A DNA stretch of 64,000 bases from Saturnia japonica (Eukaryota > Arthropoda > Insecta > Lepidoptera > Saturniidae), in assembly GCA_033032175.1 (NCBI GenBank), contig CM065306.1, positions 10,062,001-10,126,000 of the forward strand, in the 5' to 3' direction. Shown here piece by piece: positions 21,536 to 32,371 of the stretch; the first letter of the stretch is position 1, and every line of letters begins with the position of its first letter. The notes below the pieces were generated by a model. That model was not told the origin of the DNA. It searched no databases and saw only the letters and a list, made by a program, of their open reading frames with translations. The translations under genes and the position numbers were made by a program.

Positions 21536-22389
21536 CTCATTCGTTGTAATCGCTGATTTTTTCAATAATTTCTGTCTTCTCCGATCACTTGATTTCATTT
21601 TTAGAATCAACAGTACACTTAAAATAGACAGCACTACACACGGAATGAGTTTTATAAACACACTGTAAATCCAGAATATAGCAGTCAATAAATCATTATT
21701 GTCCGTCATTTCTATAACGTACATCGTTTCGTGGTTCACAGATACATTTGTGTTGTCTGTCTGGTTCAGGGTCGTGTTTTTTAATCCATCGTTTAAAATA
21801 TCTTGAGGTCGCTCTACAATGTTCATTGCGAAATAAATGGGTAAACATAATACCGGGCATACCGCGTAAGCTAACATGATTGCTATGCTAGTGTTTCTTT
21901 TGGTACACAGCATCTTATTTCTCTGAGGAAATTTAATTGCTATGTACCTCCATACAGCCAACATTATTGTCAACCATATAGATATCGTATGAAATGTTTG
22001 GCTAAATATGGAATGAAAGTATATAAACACGGCCCAACCATAGGAATTTTGGTTAAGCTCTAATCCGATTTTGGTGTACATGTGTAAAGCGAAGGGTATG
22101 TAGTCAACCATAACAAGTAAGTCGGCGACAGCTAGACCTGTTAAAATAGAATTCGTAGATGAAATCATTTCTTTGCGGCTGAGAACGGCTATGTTGACTG
22201 AGTTAGCAGCAGAACCGAGAAGACAAATGAGAAGAGCAATGTAGCCGTGAGCTTGGACATACATTCGCTGAAAGGCTTTCCCGCCTTGGACGCAGTACCC
22301 ATCGTCTTCGCTGCTTGACATCTTAGATAGATTATCCTCTCGGTTTTTCGTTATTTATAACCGTCCGGTCTGCATTTGTTATCTTTGCT
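21536..22389 (-). CDS. DmsR-like: Myosuppressin-receptor-like GPCR, first coding exon (TM1-TM5)
   Basis: The exon starts after a clear acceptor (TTTTTATTTTCAG at 22390-22402, minus strand). It has about 68 nt of 5' UTR and an ATG at 22321, and ends at a GAG|GTATTT donor at 21536: 262 codons, phase 0. The short extracellular N-terminus is followed by TM1 (about 26-48), TM2 (58-82, SILTGLAVADLLVMVDYIPF), TM3 with WRY at 124-126 replacing DRY, TM4 (144-166) and TM5 (210-241). Extracellular loop 2 has three N-glycosylation sequons (N182, N186, N192). LTGLAVADxLVM, HTISIWLTxxLAVWRYIAI and the loop 3 continuation are hallmarks of insect myosuppressin receptors and nematode dmsr-1. These are Gi/o-coupled plasma-membrane receptors for FMRFamide-like peptides. 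The next exon is 17867-18047. Which paralogue this is cannot be settled here; a sex-peptide-receptor assignment fits less well. Confidence 0.9.
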
Positions 22390-23555
22390 CTGAAAATAAA
22401 AAAGCATTTGTACATATAAAAATATAGTAGATTTACCTTTATAGTGGTATTTGACCCGTGCGTGCGAATATTTCACACATAATAGAATGTAAAAATCTAA
22501 CAAATCATGTCCTGTTAGTTAAACAGATTGTTAATAGACGGCGCCTTGATTAAAATTTCATTAGCCGCAACCGACAGAATTCCTCATGTAAAAGTTATTA
22601 ATCATCTTACAAAGAATGTATTAATTCTAAACTATTTGTTCATATTTTGTTAAGGTGGTATAAACTCTAAAGTCATTCATTTTGATGAAGAATTAAGTGA
22701 GATGTAGTGTTGACAGAAAAAAAACAACTTTGAAAAACAGTGTATATTCGGAATATTCGGAAAATACTCGTCGAAATAAATATTTCGCTACATCCATCAA
22801 CTACTGTAGGTAACGTGAACAATATTTAACCCGTAGAACTTCCTCAAGTCAAATAAGTGGCTGAGAATTTTATTTACTGCAGAGTTTCTAAAGATCCGTG
22901 TTTCAAACGCCAGTTAATCTCACGAAACGTCAAGTCGCCTGCTTACTACCGACTAAGATAGATTTACGAGCAAATTGAAACACGCAAACTCTACAGCACA
23001 CTTTGATTGAATCATGTAAAAAATATCACCCAAATAAAAGTCCATAGGCACCTGAAGCGCAAGAAACAACGTTACGTAAGTAATAAATAATACCAACAAT
23101 AATATCGTCGAAGAGAAAAGTTATCTAGAAGGCTTATCAACAAAGTTTATCTTCGGTATAATCTCGGATGAATAATGTAGTTAAGCGATAGATTTTATTA
23201 GAAGTAAAAGGAACGTCGCCACTTTCTTGCTCTTTTTGACTAGATGGAAAAATAATAAAAAAATATTAATATCACGAATGTAGAGGTAACCATTGAAAAG
23301 GGAGGATCCTCCGACCAGACGGGTGTTATGTCTGGCGGGCAGCTGCGCAACGGTTGTAGTCGGGTTCTTGTATATATACTCAATTGAAGAGTTAATTTCT
23401 ATTGCGCGATGTAGGATGCGTCGTATGTGGCTCGATAGATATCGCTGTGTGTCGCTATGTAGATATCGCTACATGAATATTTCGCATATCTAAACAATTA
23501 ATAAAATTGAAGAGTCTGTTTATAATGGTAAAATATATGCATATGAACGTATATA
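22390..23555. other. Non-coding DNA upstream of the receptor exon
   Basis: Presumably 5' intron of the receptor gene, since an acceptor precedes the first coding exon. The upstream non-coding exon was not identified. Around 23430-23470 there are short repeats of GATATCGCT. No coding region is supported. Confidence 0.4.
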
Positions 23556-23559
23556 TAGT

Positions 23560-23880
23560 ACCTACCTACAACAAAACACCTATTTTGTCTGTCTGTCTGT
23601 TTGTTCCGGGTAAACTCTAAAACGGTTAGACCGATTTGGACGGGACTTTCACTGGCAAATAGCTGATGTTATAAGAAGTAACTTAGACTACTTTGTTTTT
23701 AGAAAAATAATTATGGTTCCGTGCAAATAAAAAAGTTGGTTATGGTGAAATTAATGTATTAAATAATTATATACATTAAAAATTCCTACAAAAAAGTCAA
23801 GAGTATATGTCTATATTTTAAGGAAACCCACGATAAGCATTTTTGTCTTTAAAATAACCGGGTGTCAGTGTAGCAGCGCT
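23560..23880 (-). repeat. Helitron-like/MINE-type repeat, reversed
   Basis: Reads GTCTGTCTGTCTGTTTGTTC, then AAAACGGTTAGACCGATTTG, then AAATAGCTGATGTTATAAGA. This is the reverse complement of the block order in 6705-7075 and 14740-15210. AAGCATTTTTGTCTTTAAAA matches the reverse of the start of the 14740 copy. Confidence 0.6.
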
Positions 23881-24475
23881 GCAGCTGTTCGCAACGCTCT
23901 TCGGAATAAACCCAATGAGGTTCTAAAAAGATACGCGTTATACTCTCACTAAAAGCAATTTGAAAACGGTGCAAATTTTGTTATCAGCATGTTAAAACAA
24001 AAGAGATAGGAAATCAAAGCGTAAGGCGGAAACTCTGTTGTCAAAAAAGGACAAGTTTTTTCTCACTCACAACGGTATCAAGTCGAAAGTGAACTGTAGG
24101 CAATAATTTCCCACCATTCACGATTGCATGTAAAGAGCGTCAATGCTGTGTCTACTTATAAAATATCATTGAATAAACATTTAGGATGCGTTCGAAAACC
24201 AACTGGTCGTTTTACAATCAAATGAATAATCGATAGAACAACGTGCACTGGATCCTAGGCGCTTTGTGAGGTTTTTTTTCAATCATATTATATTGTGATT
24301 TGTGATTTCTACTGACTACTTTCACATTTATGTAGTACTTTTCAATGCCCTTTTTTATTTAAGTATTTTGATGCTTATGCCTAAAGTTGAGAAAGTTACC
24401 ACCACCACTACTGGACTTTGTCTTTCACCTTTCTTTTCTATTCTTAACCTGATTAAAAAGATAGAAAAAAATCCT

Positions 24476-24510
24476 GTTCAAGAAATTTCTCGAAGCAACT
24501 AGAAACTTCT
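24476..24510 (+). promoter_or_regulatory. Heat-shock element cluster
   Basis: Consecutive 5-bp units GTTCA AGAAA TTTCT CGAAG, then CAACT (one mismatched unit), then AGAAA CTTCT. Six of seven units match the alternating nTTCn/nGAAn pattern bound by HSF trimers, all in one phase. Four perfect contiguous units already make a strong site. It stands about 210 bp upstream of a TATA box. Confidence 0.75.
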
Positions 24511-24679
24511 CAAGACATCGAAATAATGTTCGCGTCGTGAACAACCGCGGCGCATGTTGGGTAAACATCGCAGTTTACACACACATGTTGCTTAGCCTCG
24601 ATTACGTCATCGAGCGGGCATTGAAAGTAAACAACAATGAAAAGTTTGCGACGCTTCACGATGTTTCTGCGGTCCTTTA

Positions 24680-24730
24680 GTGTAGGTATATAAACGACTC
24701 AGGCGCGGCGCCGAGGCAGTTCAGTTTTGA
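24680..24730 (+). promoter_or_regulatory. Core promoter: TATA box and initiator
   Basis: TATATAAA at 24687-24694. Arthropod initiator-type CAGT and TCAGT follow at 24717-24725, putting a start at about A24718 (31 nt from the TATA) or A24723. The intervening GCGCGGCGCCGAGG is unusually GC-rich for this neighbourhood. Together with the heat-shock elements this has the layout of an insect Hsp70-type promoter. Confidence 0.65.
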
Positions 24731-24850
24731 ATTACAAAGCGATAACATCGAGCGATAAAAGGAAGCGAAACCACAGTGTAATAAATAACAGTGTTGTGAG
24801 TTCGTGTAATTTGTAAATGTGTGGAATTTAAATAAATCTTCTTCACGTCA
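24718..24850 (+). ncRNA. Putative heat-shock leader or non-coding transcript without a protein
   Basis: The 5' leader is purine-rich (AAGCGATAACATCGAGCGAT, then AAAAGGAAGCGAAACC) like leaders of insect heat-shock mRNAs. No HSP70 or small-HSP frame follows; the first ATG (24817) gives 4 codons. AATAAA occurs at 24831. It is either a truncated heat-shock gene copy, the first exon of a gene whose coding part lies far away, or a heat-inducible non-coding RNA. The sequence does not decide between these. Confidence 0.35.
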
Positions 24851-25560
24851 ATCATCGGCATTTTTAATACCCACGGGTGTAACAATAGAAATACTGTTCT
24901 ACCCATTTTATTGTTATTTTTCTTTTGTAGTCTAAGTTATCATAATATGATGATACTATTTTCTCAATACCAAAAAAAATCCATTGTATCGCTTGTTTTT
25001 TGAAAAAAAAATTATTTTCTCCTGGTTATCCACTATTTCTTTTAGTTTATGATACCTTTCCTCCGATGTGAAACTTTTTTCTCTAGTATTTGGTAATATT
25101 CCGTGTAATTTGTTCTATCATATTTTTTCACTTTCTCGATATGCTATTTTTTTGGGCGTCATATCTAGCATTCAATAAAACAACTTTTTCAATTTAAAAG
25201 CATCGATAAAAGTCCGAAACCAAAGTTCACTGCATTAGAGTAATAGTGGTTGATCTACATTTCCTTGAATAAAAACAATGTAAGATCAATTTACCTCTGC
25301 GCTTTCATTTAATCAGTTTTGTGCAATTTATTTCATTCAGTAATCTTAAATTAATTAGAATTTATTAAAATATTTGGAATAGTGAATATGAGAAAACAAG
25401 TAATTAATTAGGATCCCATTTAAAAACTTTTCTCGTAACTAACCAAATATTCTGCATTTCAATATGTACGCATAAATTTTACTAATTATAGTAAAGTAAC
25501 TTATACTTGCTAATTAATTAAAAATCAAATCTAATTCTGATCACTAAAATTAAGGTACAG
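24851..25560. other. AT-rich non-coding DNA
   Basis: No reading frame of interest and no clear repeat. A possible acceptor (TTTTTCTTTTGTAG) at about 24914-24929 is the only splice-like signal I noted downstream of the heat-shock leader. Confidence 0.4.
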
Positions 25561-25659
25561 TACCTACTTTTTACTACACCTTATTAGATGAGAAATATGC
25601 TAGCCACTAAGAGATTCGAAAAAGCTTTACAAATATTCTTTAATAATTCATCGTAAGTA

Positions 25660-25800
25660 TAATCCCAACAAAAAATGCTAAAAAACGGGCTTAATCTCGA
25701 TTGAGATGATTTGTCTTTAAAAAGTAGTGAAATCTTATAAACCACCAAGTCTAGGAGGTGGATATTAAAAAACGAGTACTTAGGCTAAATTCAGACCTAT
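25660..25800 (+). repeat. Interspersed repeat shared with 8560-8960
   Basis: AAAAAACGGGCTTAATC, ATTTGTCTTTAAAAAGTA, GTCTAGGAGGTGGATAT and ACGAGTA match the 8856-8950 copy in order. Non-coding. Confidence 0.55.
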
Positions 25801-26028
25801 ATTTTATTCGTTATTTAGACTCTACTACGCCTAATTGTATGAGCTTAAAACATTTTAATTAATCACAAGACATTATGGTTAATATTATATTCTTATATTA
25901 CATGTTGTGGGAATTTATGTGACTTGTGCTGTTGAAAATATTGGAGGAGGCATTGTTACTATTACGTATTTCAGTTTTCTTATGATTATAGTCTGATAGA
26001 TATATAGATTATATTATTATGATGTTAC

Positions 26029-28219
26029 TGTGATCCACAGAGTGAAAACCGGCAGTGATCACCGAATGGTTAGAGGCACATTGAAAATCAATCTAAAAAT
26101 AGAAAGGTCTCGCCTGATGAAGTCTACGCTCCAACCCTCTAATGCTCAACTCAAAAACCCCGAGAGCTTTCAACTCGAATTGAAAAACCAATTCGATTGC
26201 CTAGATAGGTGCGTCTCCGTAGATGATATTAGTAATAGACTGGTAGAAACTGTCCATGCGGTTGGGTCCAAGTTCTTTAAAACTCACCGTAGCAATAGGA
26301 CTCAAAAGATATCAGATCAAACCCGAAAACTCATGGCGGATCAGCGTGGTATGGCGCTGCAGTCTTCCGATGACGATAAGTCCTATAGGCAGCTCAATAG
26401 ATCTATTCATAAATCCTTGCGACACGATGTCCGGTCTTACAATACCAAAATTATTAAAGAGACGATAGAGCGGAATAAAGGCTCCAAAGTGTTCGCAAGG
26501 AATGCATCTATTGGGCAGAGCCAGTTGACGAAGCTGAAAATGGATGATGGCAGCGTAGCGTCCAACAAGCCAGAGGTATTAAGGGAGATCGAAAGGTTCT
26601 ATGGGCAGTTATATACCTCGTCAACTAAGCCTGTTACCAGCCCGGCTAAAGATCCGAGAGCCGGGCTGACCCGACACTATACCGAAGATATCCCCGACAT
26701 CACCCTGTACGATATTAGGATGGCCCTTAAGCAGCTTAAGAACAACAAGGCGCCGGGTGATGACGGAATTACATCAGAGCTTCTTAAAGCGGGTGGAGCA
26801 CCGGTACTTAAGGTCCTGCAGAAGCTCTTTAATTCCGTTATACTCGAGGGTAAAACGCCGGAAACGTGAGGCGGCAGCGTGGTGGTCCTGTTCTTCGAGA
26901 AAGGTGATAAAACCTTATTGAAGAACTATCGGCCCATCTCGTTGCTGAGCCATGTTTATAAGCTGTTTTCGAGGGTCATCACTAATCGTCTCGAGCACAA
27001 GTTTGATGACTTCCAGCCTCCCGAACAAGCCGGTTTCCGAAAAGGCTTTAGCACCGTAGACCACATCTATACGCTGCGGCAGATTATACAGAAGAACTGA
27101 GGAGTATAATCTGCCTTTATGCTTAGCGTTCGTAGACTACGAAAAAGCCTTTGATGCGGTCGAAACCTGGGCAGTGTTGCAGTCTCTCCAGCGGTGCCGT
27201 ATTGACTATCGATATATCGAAGTGTTGAAGTGCTTGTGCAACAACGCCACCATGTCGGTCCGAGTACAGGAGCAGTACACGAAGGCAATTCCTTTGAGAA
27301 GAGGCGTTAGACAGGGAGACGTAATATCTCCGAAACTGTTTACCGCCGCTCTAGAGGACGCCTTCAAGCTCCTGGAATGGCAAGGACTCGGCATCAATGT
27401 CAATGACGAGTACATCACTCACCTTCAATTTGCTGACGACATCGTAGTCATGGCAGAATCGCTGGAAGATCTTGGCACAATGCTCAATGGCCTCGACAAA
27501 GTTTCTGAACAGGTGGGCCTTAAAAGGAACATGGACAAGACGAAAATCATGTCGAATGTCCATGTGGTGCCCACCCCAGTATCAGTTGGGAACTCTTGTC
27601 TAGAAGTTGTTGAAGAATATGTCTACCTGGGACAAACAGTCCACTTAGGTAGGTCCAACTTTGAAAAAGAGGTCAGTCGACGAATCCAACTCGGCTGGGC
27701 AGCATTCGGGAAACTGCGCGACGTCTTCTCGTCCAAAATACCCCAGTGCCTCAAGACGAAAGTCTTTGACCAGTATGTGTTGCCAGTGATGACACAGGGC
27801 ACAGAGACGTGGTCGCTCACTGTGGGCCTCATAAGAAAGCTCAAGGTCGCTCAGCGAGCTATGAAGAGGGCTATGCTTGGTGTTTCTCTACAAGATCGAA
27901 TCATAAATGAGGAGATCCGTAGACAAACTAAGGTAACCAACATAGCCAAAAGGATTAGCAAGTTGAAGTGGCAGTGGGCGGGGCACATAGTTCGGAGAAC
28001 TGACGGCCGTTGGGGCAGAAAGGTTCTCGAGTGGAGACCACGCACCGGAAAGCGCAGCGTAGGACGGCCCCCCACTAGATGGAAAGACGACATAATAAAG
28101 GTCGCTGGGAGCCGTTGGGTGCAGGCCGCACAAGATCGGTCGCTCTGGAGATCTATGGGGGAGGCCTATGTTCAGCAGTGGACGTCCTGCGGCTGAAATG
28201 ATGATGATGATGATGATGA
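26029..28219 (+). mobile_element. 5'-truncated RTE-type LINE with (ATG)n tail
   Basis: Starts abruptly within the endonuclease C-terminus (IHRVKTGSDHRMVRG) and continues through a full reverse transcriptase and C-terminal domain. It ends a few bases after the stop in a run of ATG/ATGATG repeats (about 28197-28219), a 3' terminal microsatellite typical of the RTE clade. No RNase H and no poly(A). Orientation is plus. Confidence 0.85.
26030..28196 (+). pseudogene. RTE reverse transcriptase, one stop and one frameshift
   Basis: The frame from 26030 carries the end of the endonuclease and the RT entry (NNKAPGDDGITSELLKAGG). A TGA at 26867-26869 interrupts it, after which the same frame goes on with FEKGDKTLLKNYRPISLLSH and FRKGFSTVDHIYTL to 27100. 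A frameshift between about 27090 and 27105 leads to the third segment (to 28196), with VDYEKAFDAVETW, RRGVRQGDVISPKLF and the catalytic FADD at about 27432. The C-terminal thumb ends with VGRPPTRWKDDI and a Trp-rich motif. The known activity is target-primed reverse transcription. Two lesions make it inactive. Confidence 0.85.
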
Positions 28220-29085
28220 TTATAGTAACACCGGCCAAGTCATATAAAATTTCACAACTTAGTTGGCGCTACAATTTGTCTCATTAAATTTTATTTGTCA
28301 TTTGTCATAATTCTGAAAATGTTTTTTTTTTGTTATAATTTACAGAAAAATTGTCAAAAATTTACAATTTAATAAATACGCCATGTCATGTAACTATACG
28401 ACATAGCAACGATGGAAACATGACAAATTATTGTGTTTAACATTTTCGTGAGCTCAATGTAGGTAGTTAACTTTTATCGTTACAATAAATTTAGGTACTA
28501 TGTTTAGAAATTGCTCGGACCATTCAACGAAACAAGCTGAATTTATCAAACAACTGAAATGAGCCTAAATAAAGGGCATGTAAGGGACGAGGGCTAATTA
28601 ATTCGCATCACTCTTTTCTCCGAACGTATGGACTTTAATCTCTAAATCTGTCGAAAGCCAGGACTAACAAAATTCCTTTTGTCTGAGGGAAAAATAATGA
28701 ATATAATAAATTATTAAAATAAAATTGTAAAGAATTATAATAACTACGTACACCATACTAACGCAGGTACAAAATAATTACACGCAGCAATAATACAAAA
28801 TAATTATACTAACAGCATACAAATGAGTATACGATATGATTGTAAACCTTATTTATTATTAATATATAATATAATACAATTGTTATTAATTCATGACACT
28901 CTGGATTTTAAATAAAATATGCCACAGGATTACCAAGATTAAAAAATACTCAGTTATTACCTATTTAATAAAAATATTTCCACGTTGTAAAATCAATACC
29001 ATATAAAGGTATACTCATCTAAACAAATCATGAGAAAAGAGTACAGTTTTGCCTAATCTGTGTAATAAAATTATAATAAACTAGC
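28220..29085. other. AT-rich non-coding DNA
   Basis: No gene seen. No clear element boundary. Confidence 0.4.
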
Positions 29086-29345
29086 TATGCCCCACGGTTT
29101 CACCCGTCTTAATTTTATACTACAAACATTGCCAACGCACCCGTGTAGGCAATTTTTTATACTTTGTGTAAAACTATCGACATTTTTATGATGATTAAAT
29201 TAATTTTTCAAATTATAATATAGCCTATGTTACTCGCTGATACTGTAGCTTCATATTGATAAAATAATTTTTTTAAATCGGTCTAGTAGTTTTTGAGTTT
29301 ATCCATTACAAACAAAAAATCAAATCTTTCCTCTTTATAATTGTT
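29086..29345 (+). repeat. Helitron-like interspersed repeat
   Basis: Begins CTAGCTATGCCCCACGGTTT, the typical start shared in diverged form at 41975-42000 and 46923-46945. It includes AAATCGGTCTAGTAGTTTTT near the end. Non-coding. Confidence 0.5.
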
Positions 29346-29468
29346 GGCGCGTGTTAATTATAAGGCTTTCAATATTTCTCGCTAAACCTACCACCTCATA
29401 ACCCCTCCCCTCCTCCTACTCCCCGCTCGCAAAACAGTCCGTCTCGGAACGCAAGCGCATCGCCACGT

Positions 29469-30620
29469 GGACTTTTTTTTTTTTAGAACTGATTATACTG
29501 TTAGCCTTAGGGGCCCTGGAGCCTCTGACGGCTTTTACAGCTTCACCGGACTTGGGGGTGAGCGCTTAGGGCACTCAGCCGCGAAATTTTTAGACAACTC
29601 TCGCACAAGGGTGCCAAAGTGGCCGGACCTCGGCTTGGGCGGTTGTCGCGATTGCAAATAAGTCGCGATCTGACTAATTCCCTATTCGTAAATTGGAGCT
29701 AACTAATATATACTCATATGCATGTTCCCTTCCTCCTGAGAAGAAAGAAGGAAATATGGGTATGTGTATTTAGTGATCGGAAAGTTTTTCTACACTAACT
29801 AGAGCAAAAAAAGAAAAAAAGGTTCCTTACAGAACCTATGTACCTGTGAGGTGTGCACGTATGTAACATATGTGTGTGATATTTGTGTATGGATAGCTAA
29901 GTCTTGCACGTATAATGTCATTGTATCGCGCAGGCGGCTTCCAGACCCAAGGGCTTCACACCGAGGAAAGGACCTAGGCTTGGGTTGCCGCTAGAGAGGA
30001 CGGACGTGGCGGGTGTGCGGGAGCGAAGTTGACCGCCCGTCCTCTTTGGAGAGACGGTGGTGGAGTAGTACGCGTTAGCTTTCTCGACCTTATCGGTGGA
30101 ATCAGTAAAAATGTTTCACAGTCGGCGTTTTTTCCGTGAAGCGGTATATTGTCGGCGATTTCTCCGTGAGGCGGTAGGAGTAGGGACATAAGTAGCGGCT
30201 GCTTTAATTAACGGGTTGGCGTGATTCGATGCGGTATCGAAGTAAGATCGCGACAGGAATCTTACGTAAGAGTGAATCGACGGAAGATCCTATCTCTATG
30301 GAGATCTTGCGTTCGTATGTACGGAGGGGCACCGCTAAGACGGTAGAGAAACCTATTCTGAATAGTTTGTAACAGTTTGAAATTAGTTTTTGACATATGT
30401 GCGAACGCGGGGCAACTATATGTCATGATCGGTCGGATACACGTCTTGTATAGCGTAAGCTTGTGTCTCGTGGATATTTTGCTTGCCGAGCGTATCAGAT
30501 AATGCAAGCGGCTCAGGACCCAGGAGGCCTTTTTCCGGACTAAGCCACGCGGACAACGCCGCACGCCTTAAATAGTGATATAACCGTTGAACTTTGTACA
30601 ACCGCCGCTGAAAATCTAGC
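29469..30620 (-). mobile_element. 5'-truncated Jockey LINE on the minus strand
   Basis: The T-run at 29470-29482 is its poly(A). On the minus strand it reads back through the same 3' UTR as 4929-5414, the ORF2 C-terminus (RRGRAVNFAPAHP at about 30000-30050) and RT-thumb sequence to about 30620. The coding piece at 30262-30564 contains TRHKLTLYKTCIRPIMTYSC and IQNRFLYRLSGAP, parallel to the copy at 1-5414 but clearly diverged, so it belongs to another subfamily. Several frameshifts; inactive. Confidence 0.85.
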
Positions 30621-31519
30621 TCTGAAGGCCTTCGCCGCGAGTGACATATAATTTAGTTTCAAGAAGAGCTATTTTCAAGATAAATTACATACACCACGAG
30701 TCACCATATTAACGCAGTGAGTTCCATATTTTACCCGCAATCCCGCACCTGATATATAAGGCCTCTTTGAGCTACACTAATAATATTGGTATAGGGTAGC
30801 TGTTCTTCACATTCGTTTATTATGCAATAAATTTTTTGCACTCGTAATTTTATTTTCATTAATATTTCGTTTTTTTTTTAATTTATATACCTAATTTTTG
30901 TGGCCTATCAATTTCGGAAATGCATAGGTATAGGTATACCATACCTACTTCCCGTGTTACAAAATTTCATCAAAATCTGTTAAGGATTAAACACAGTATA
31001 ATTTAAGAGAAAAAAGATTAAAAGTAAAAGTACTATTGTCAATTGTTATAACTACTCATTTGTCGGGAATGTCATAAACTTCTCGTGTACAAAATTTCAT
31101 AGAAATCAATCGACCCGTTTTTGAGTTTAATCCAGACCTACAACTCAGACTAAAAGAATAATTTTGATCTGTGAATTATAACAAACAAACAAACATAAAA
31201 ATGTCAAAAAAATATATCGGAAAATTTGGAAACATGAATTACTTCTTCAGACGGAACTAAAGATTTATTAACTAACATAGATATTTTTAGAATAAAAAAA
31301 TGGAATTGGTATTTTAGTAGCTATATGCAATTAGGCATAAATTCAAAACAATTGTTCTTTTTTGGAACGTTCCAAGTATACCTAATAGTAGATTACGAAT
31401 CAATAGGTCCTATACAGTGATCTTTTTTGATATGCTACCAGGTTATTGTCATTTTAAACAAAGTAAATATACACCTCTTTTACCATTTTCAAGTAATATG
31501 TAATTACAAGTTACCTACT
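30621..31519. other. Non-coding DNA with repeat phrases
   Basis: Two loose copies of ACAAAATTTCATCAAAATC / ACAAAATTTCATAGAAATCA occur at about 30960 and 31090. They match the unit repeated at 62754-63208 and 41270-41390, so part of this is probably an old Helitron-like repeat. No gene. Confidence 0.4.
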
Positions 31520-32064
31520 TTCCTAATCTTATTATATTAAGTGAGCAATTCTTGTATATATATACAGTGTAAACTCTTTATAACGAAACTCAAGGGACTG
31601 AGCATTTTTTGTCGTTATACAGAGTTATCGTTATATGGAGCGAACAAAAAAACAACCAAATTAACAAGAATTTTTAATATGTATGTCTTAGATAATAAAT
31701 GCTTATAAATTATTGTTTACACATATAGTCTGATAACTTTGTCTGACGTTTTTTGCTATGCCAGTACTTGTTTTGTATTATTTTATGTATTCTATTCATA
31801 TCTAGATATGTGGTGGAATCGTCTTCCTACACATTTCTTCGTAATAGAGAATGGCGTATCGCTATAAAGAGCGTTACAATATGTGGGTTTTAACGCAAAC
31901 CAACCAAGTTGGGCTCACTTCAACGTTATAGGGAGTTTATCGTTATAAAGGATAACGATATAAAGAGTTTACACTGTATGTGTGTAATTGGTTTCTCGGA
32001 AATGGCTCGAACGACTTCGATGAAACTTTGCATTTAGATATTGTTTTACATTCCAAGTTTACCT
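31520..32064 (-). repeat. Host repeat, left part, interrupted by a MITE and the errantivirus
   Basis: 31525-31562 and 31979-32064 are continuous with each other in the uninterrupted relative at 48318-48478 (there on the opposite strand): AAGTGAGCAATTCTTGTATA, then GTAATTGGTTTCTCGGAAA, then TTTTACATTCCAAGT. The MITE at 31565 and the LTR at 32065 cut it. The remainder resumes at 39899 with ACCTTGTAGG. Confidence 0.75.
31565..31976. mobile_element. Non-autonomous Tigger/pogo-like MITE (412 bp)
   Basis: Inverted ends CAGTGTAAACTCTTTATAAC (left) and CAGTGTAAACTCTTTATATC (right, other strand), flanked by TA at 31563-31564 and 31977-31978. Subterminal copies of TTATCGTTATA occur on both sides. CAGTG..CTCT.TATAACG ends are characteristic of Tigger/pogo elements. 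No transposase frame. The uninterrupted relative at 48318-48478 shows the empty site. Confidence 0.85.
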
Positions 32065-32371
32065 AGTTAAATTTCGGGAGCACTGCCGAGGGTTTTTAAA
32101 AAGTCTAAGACAAGACTGATTCTCAAGAAGCTTTATTAAGAATGCTTTTATTTGTTACAAATGTCTCTTTTATAAACTCTTATTCTATAAACACAAAGTG
32201 GGGCTGTTTACTATGAAATAATGAGAAATATGTCGCAATACATTCAGTCAAAACACCAGGTGTCTATCAGTAGTTTGCAGACATAATATGGGTTAAAAAC
32301 GTAACATCAGCATTTCTAACGTATGTACCAATTAACAAGACGTAATAAGAGAGGGTACAGACTGCATAACT
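32065..32371 (-). repeat. 3' LTR of the errantivirus
   Basis: 307 bp, apparently identical to 39592-39898. The polypurine tract lies immediately inside it. Confidence 0.95.

Noticed and set aside
24721..24906. Minus-strand frame of 61 codons over the heat-shock leader
   Set aside because: No family resemblance, and it overlaps strong plus-strand promoter signals.
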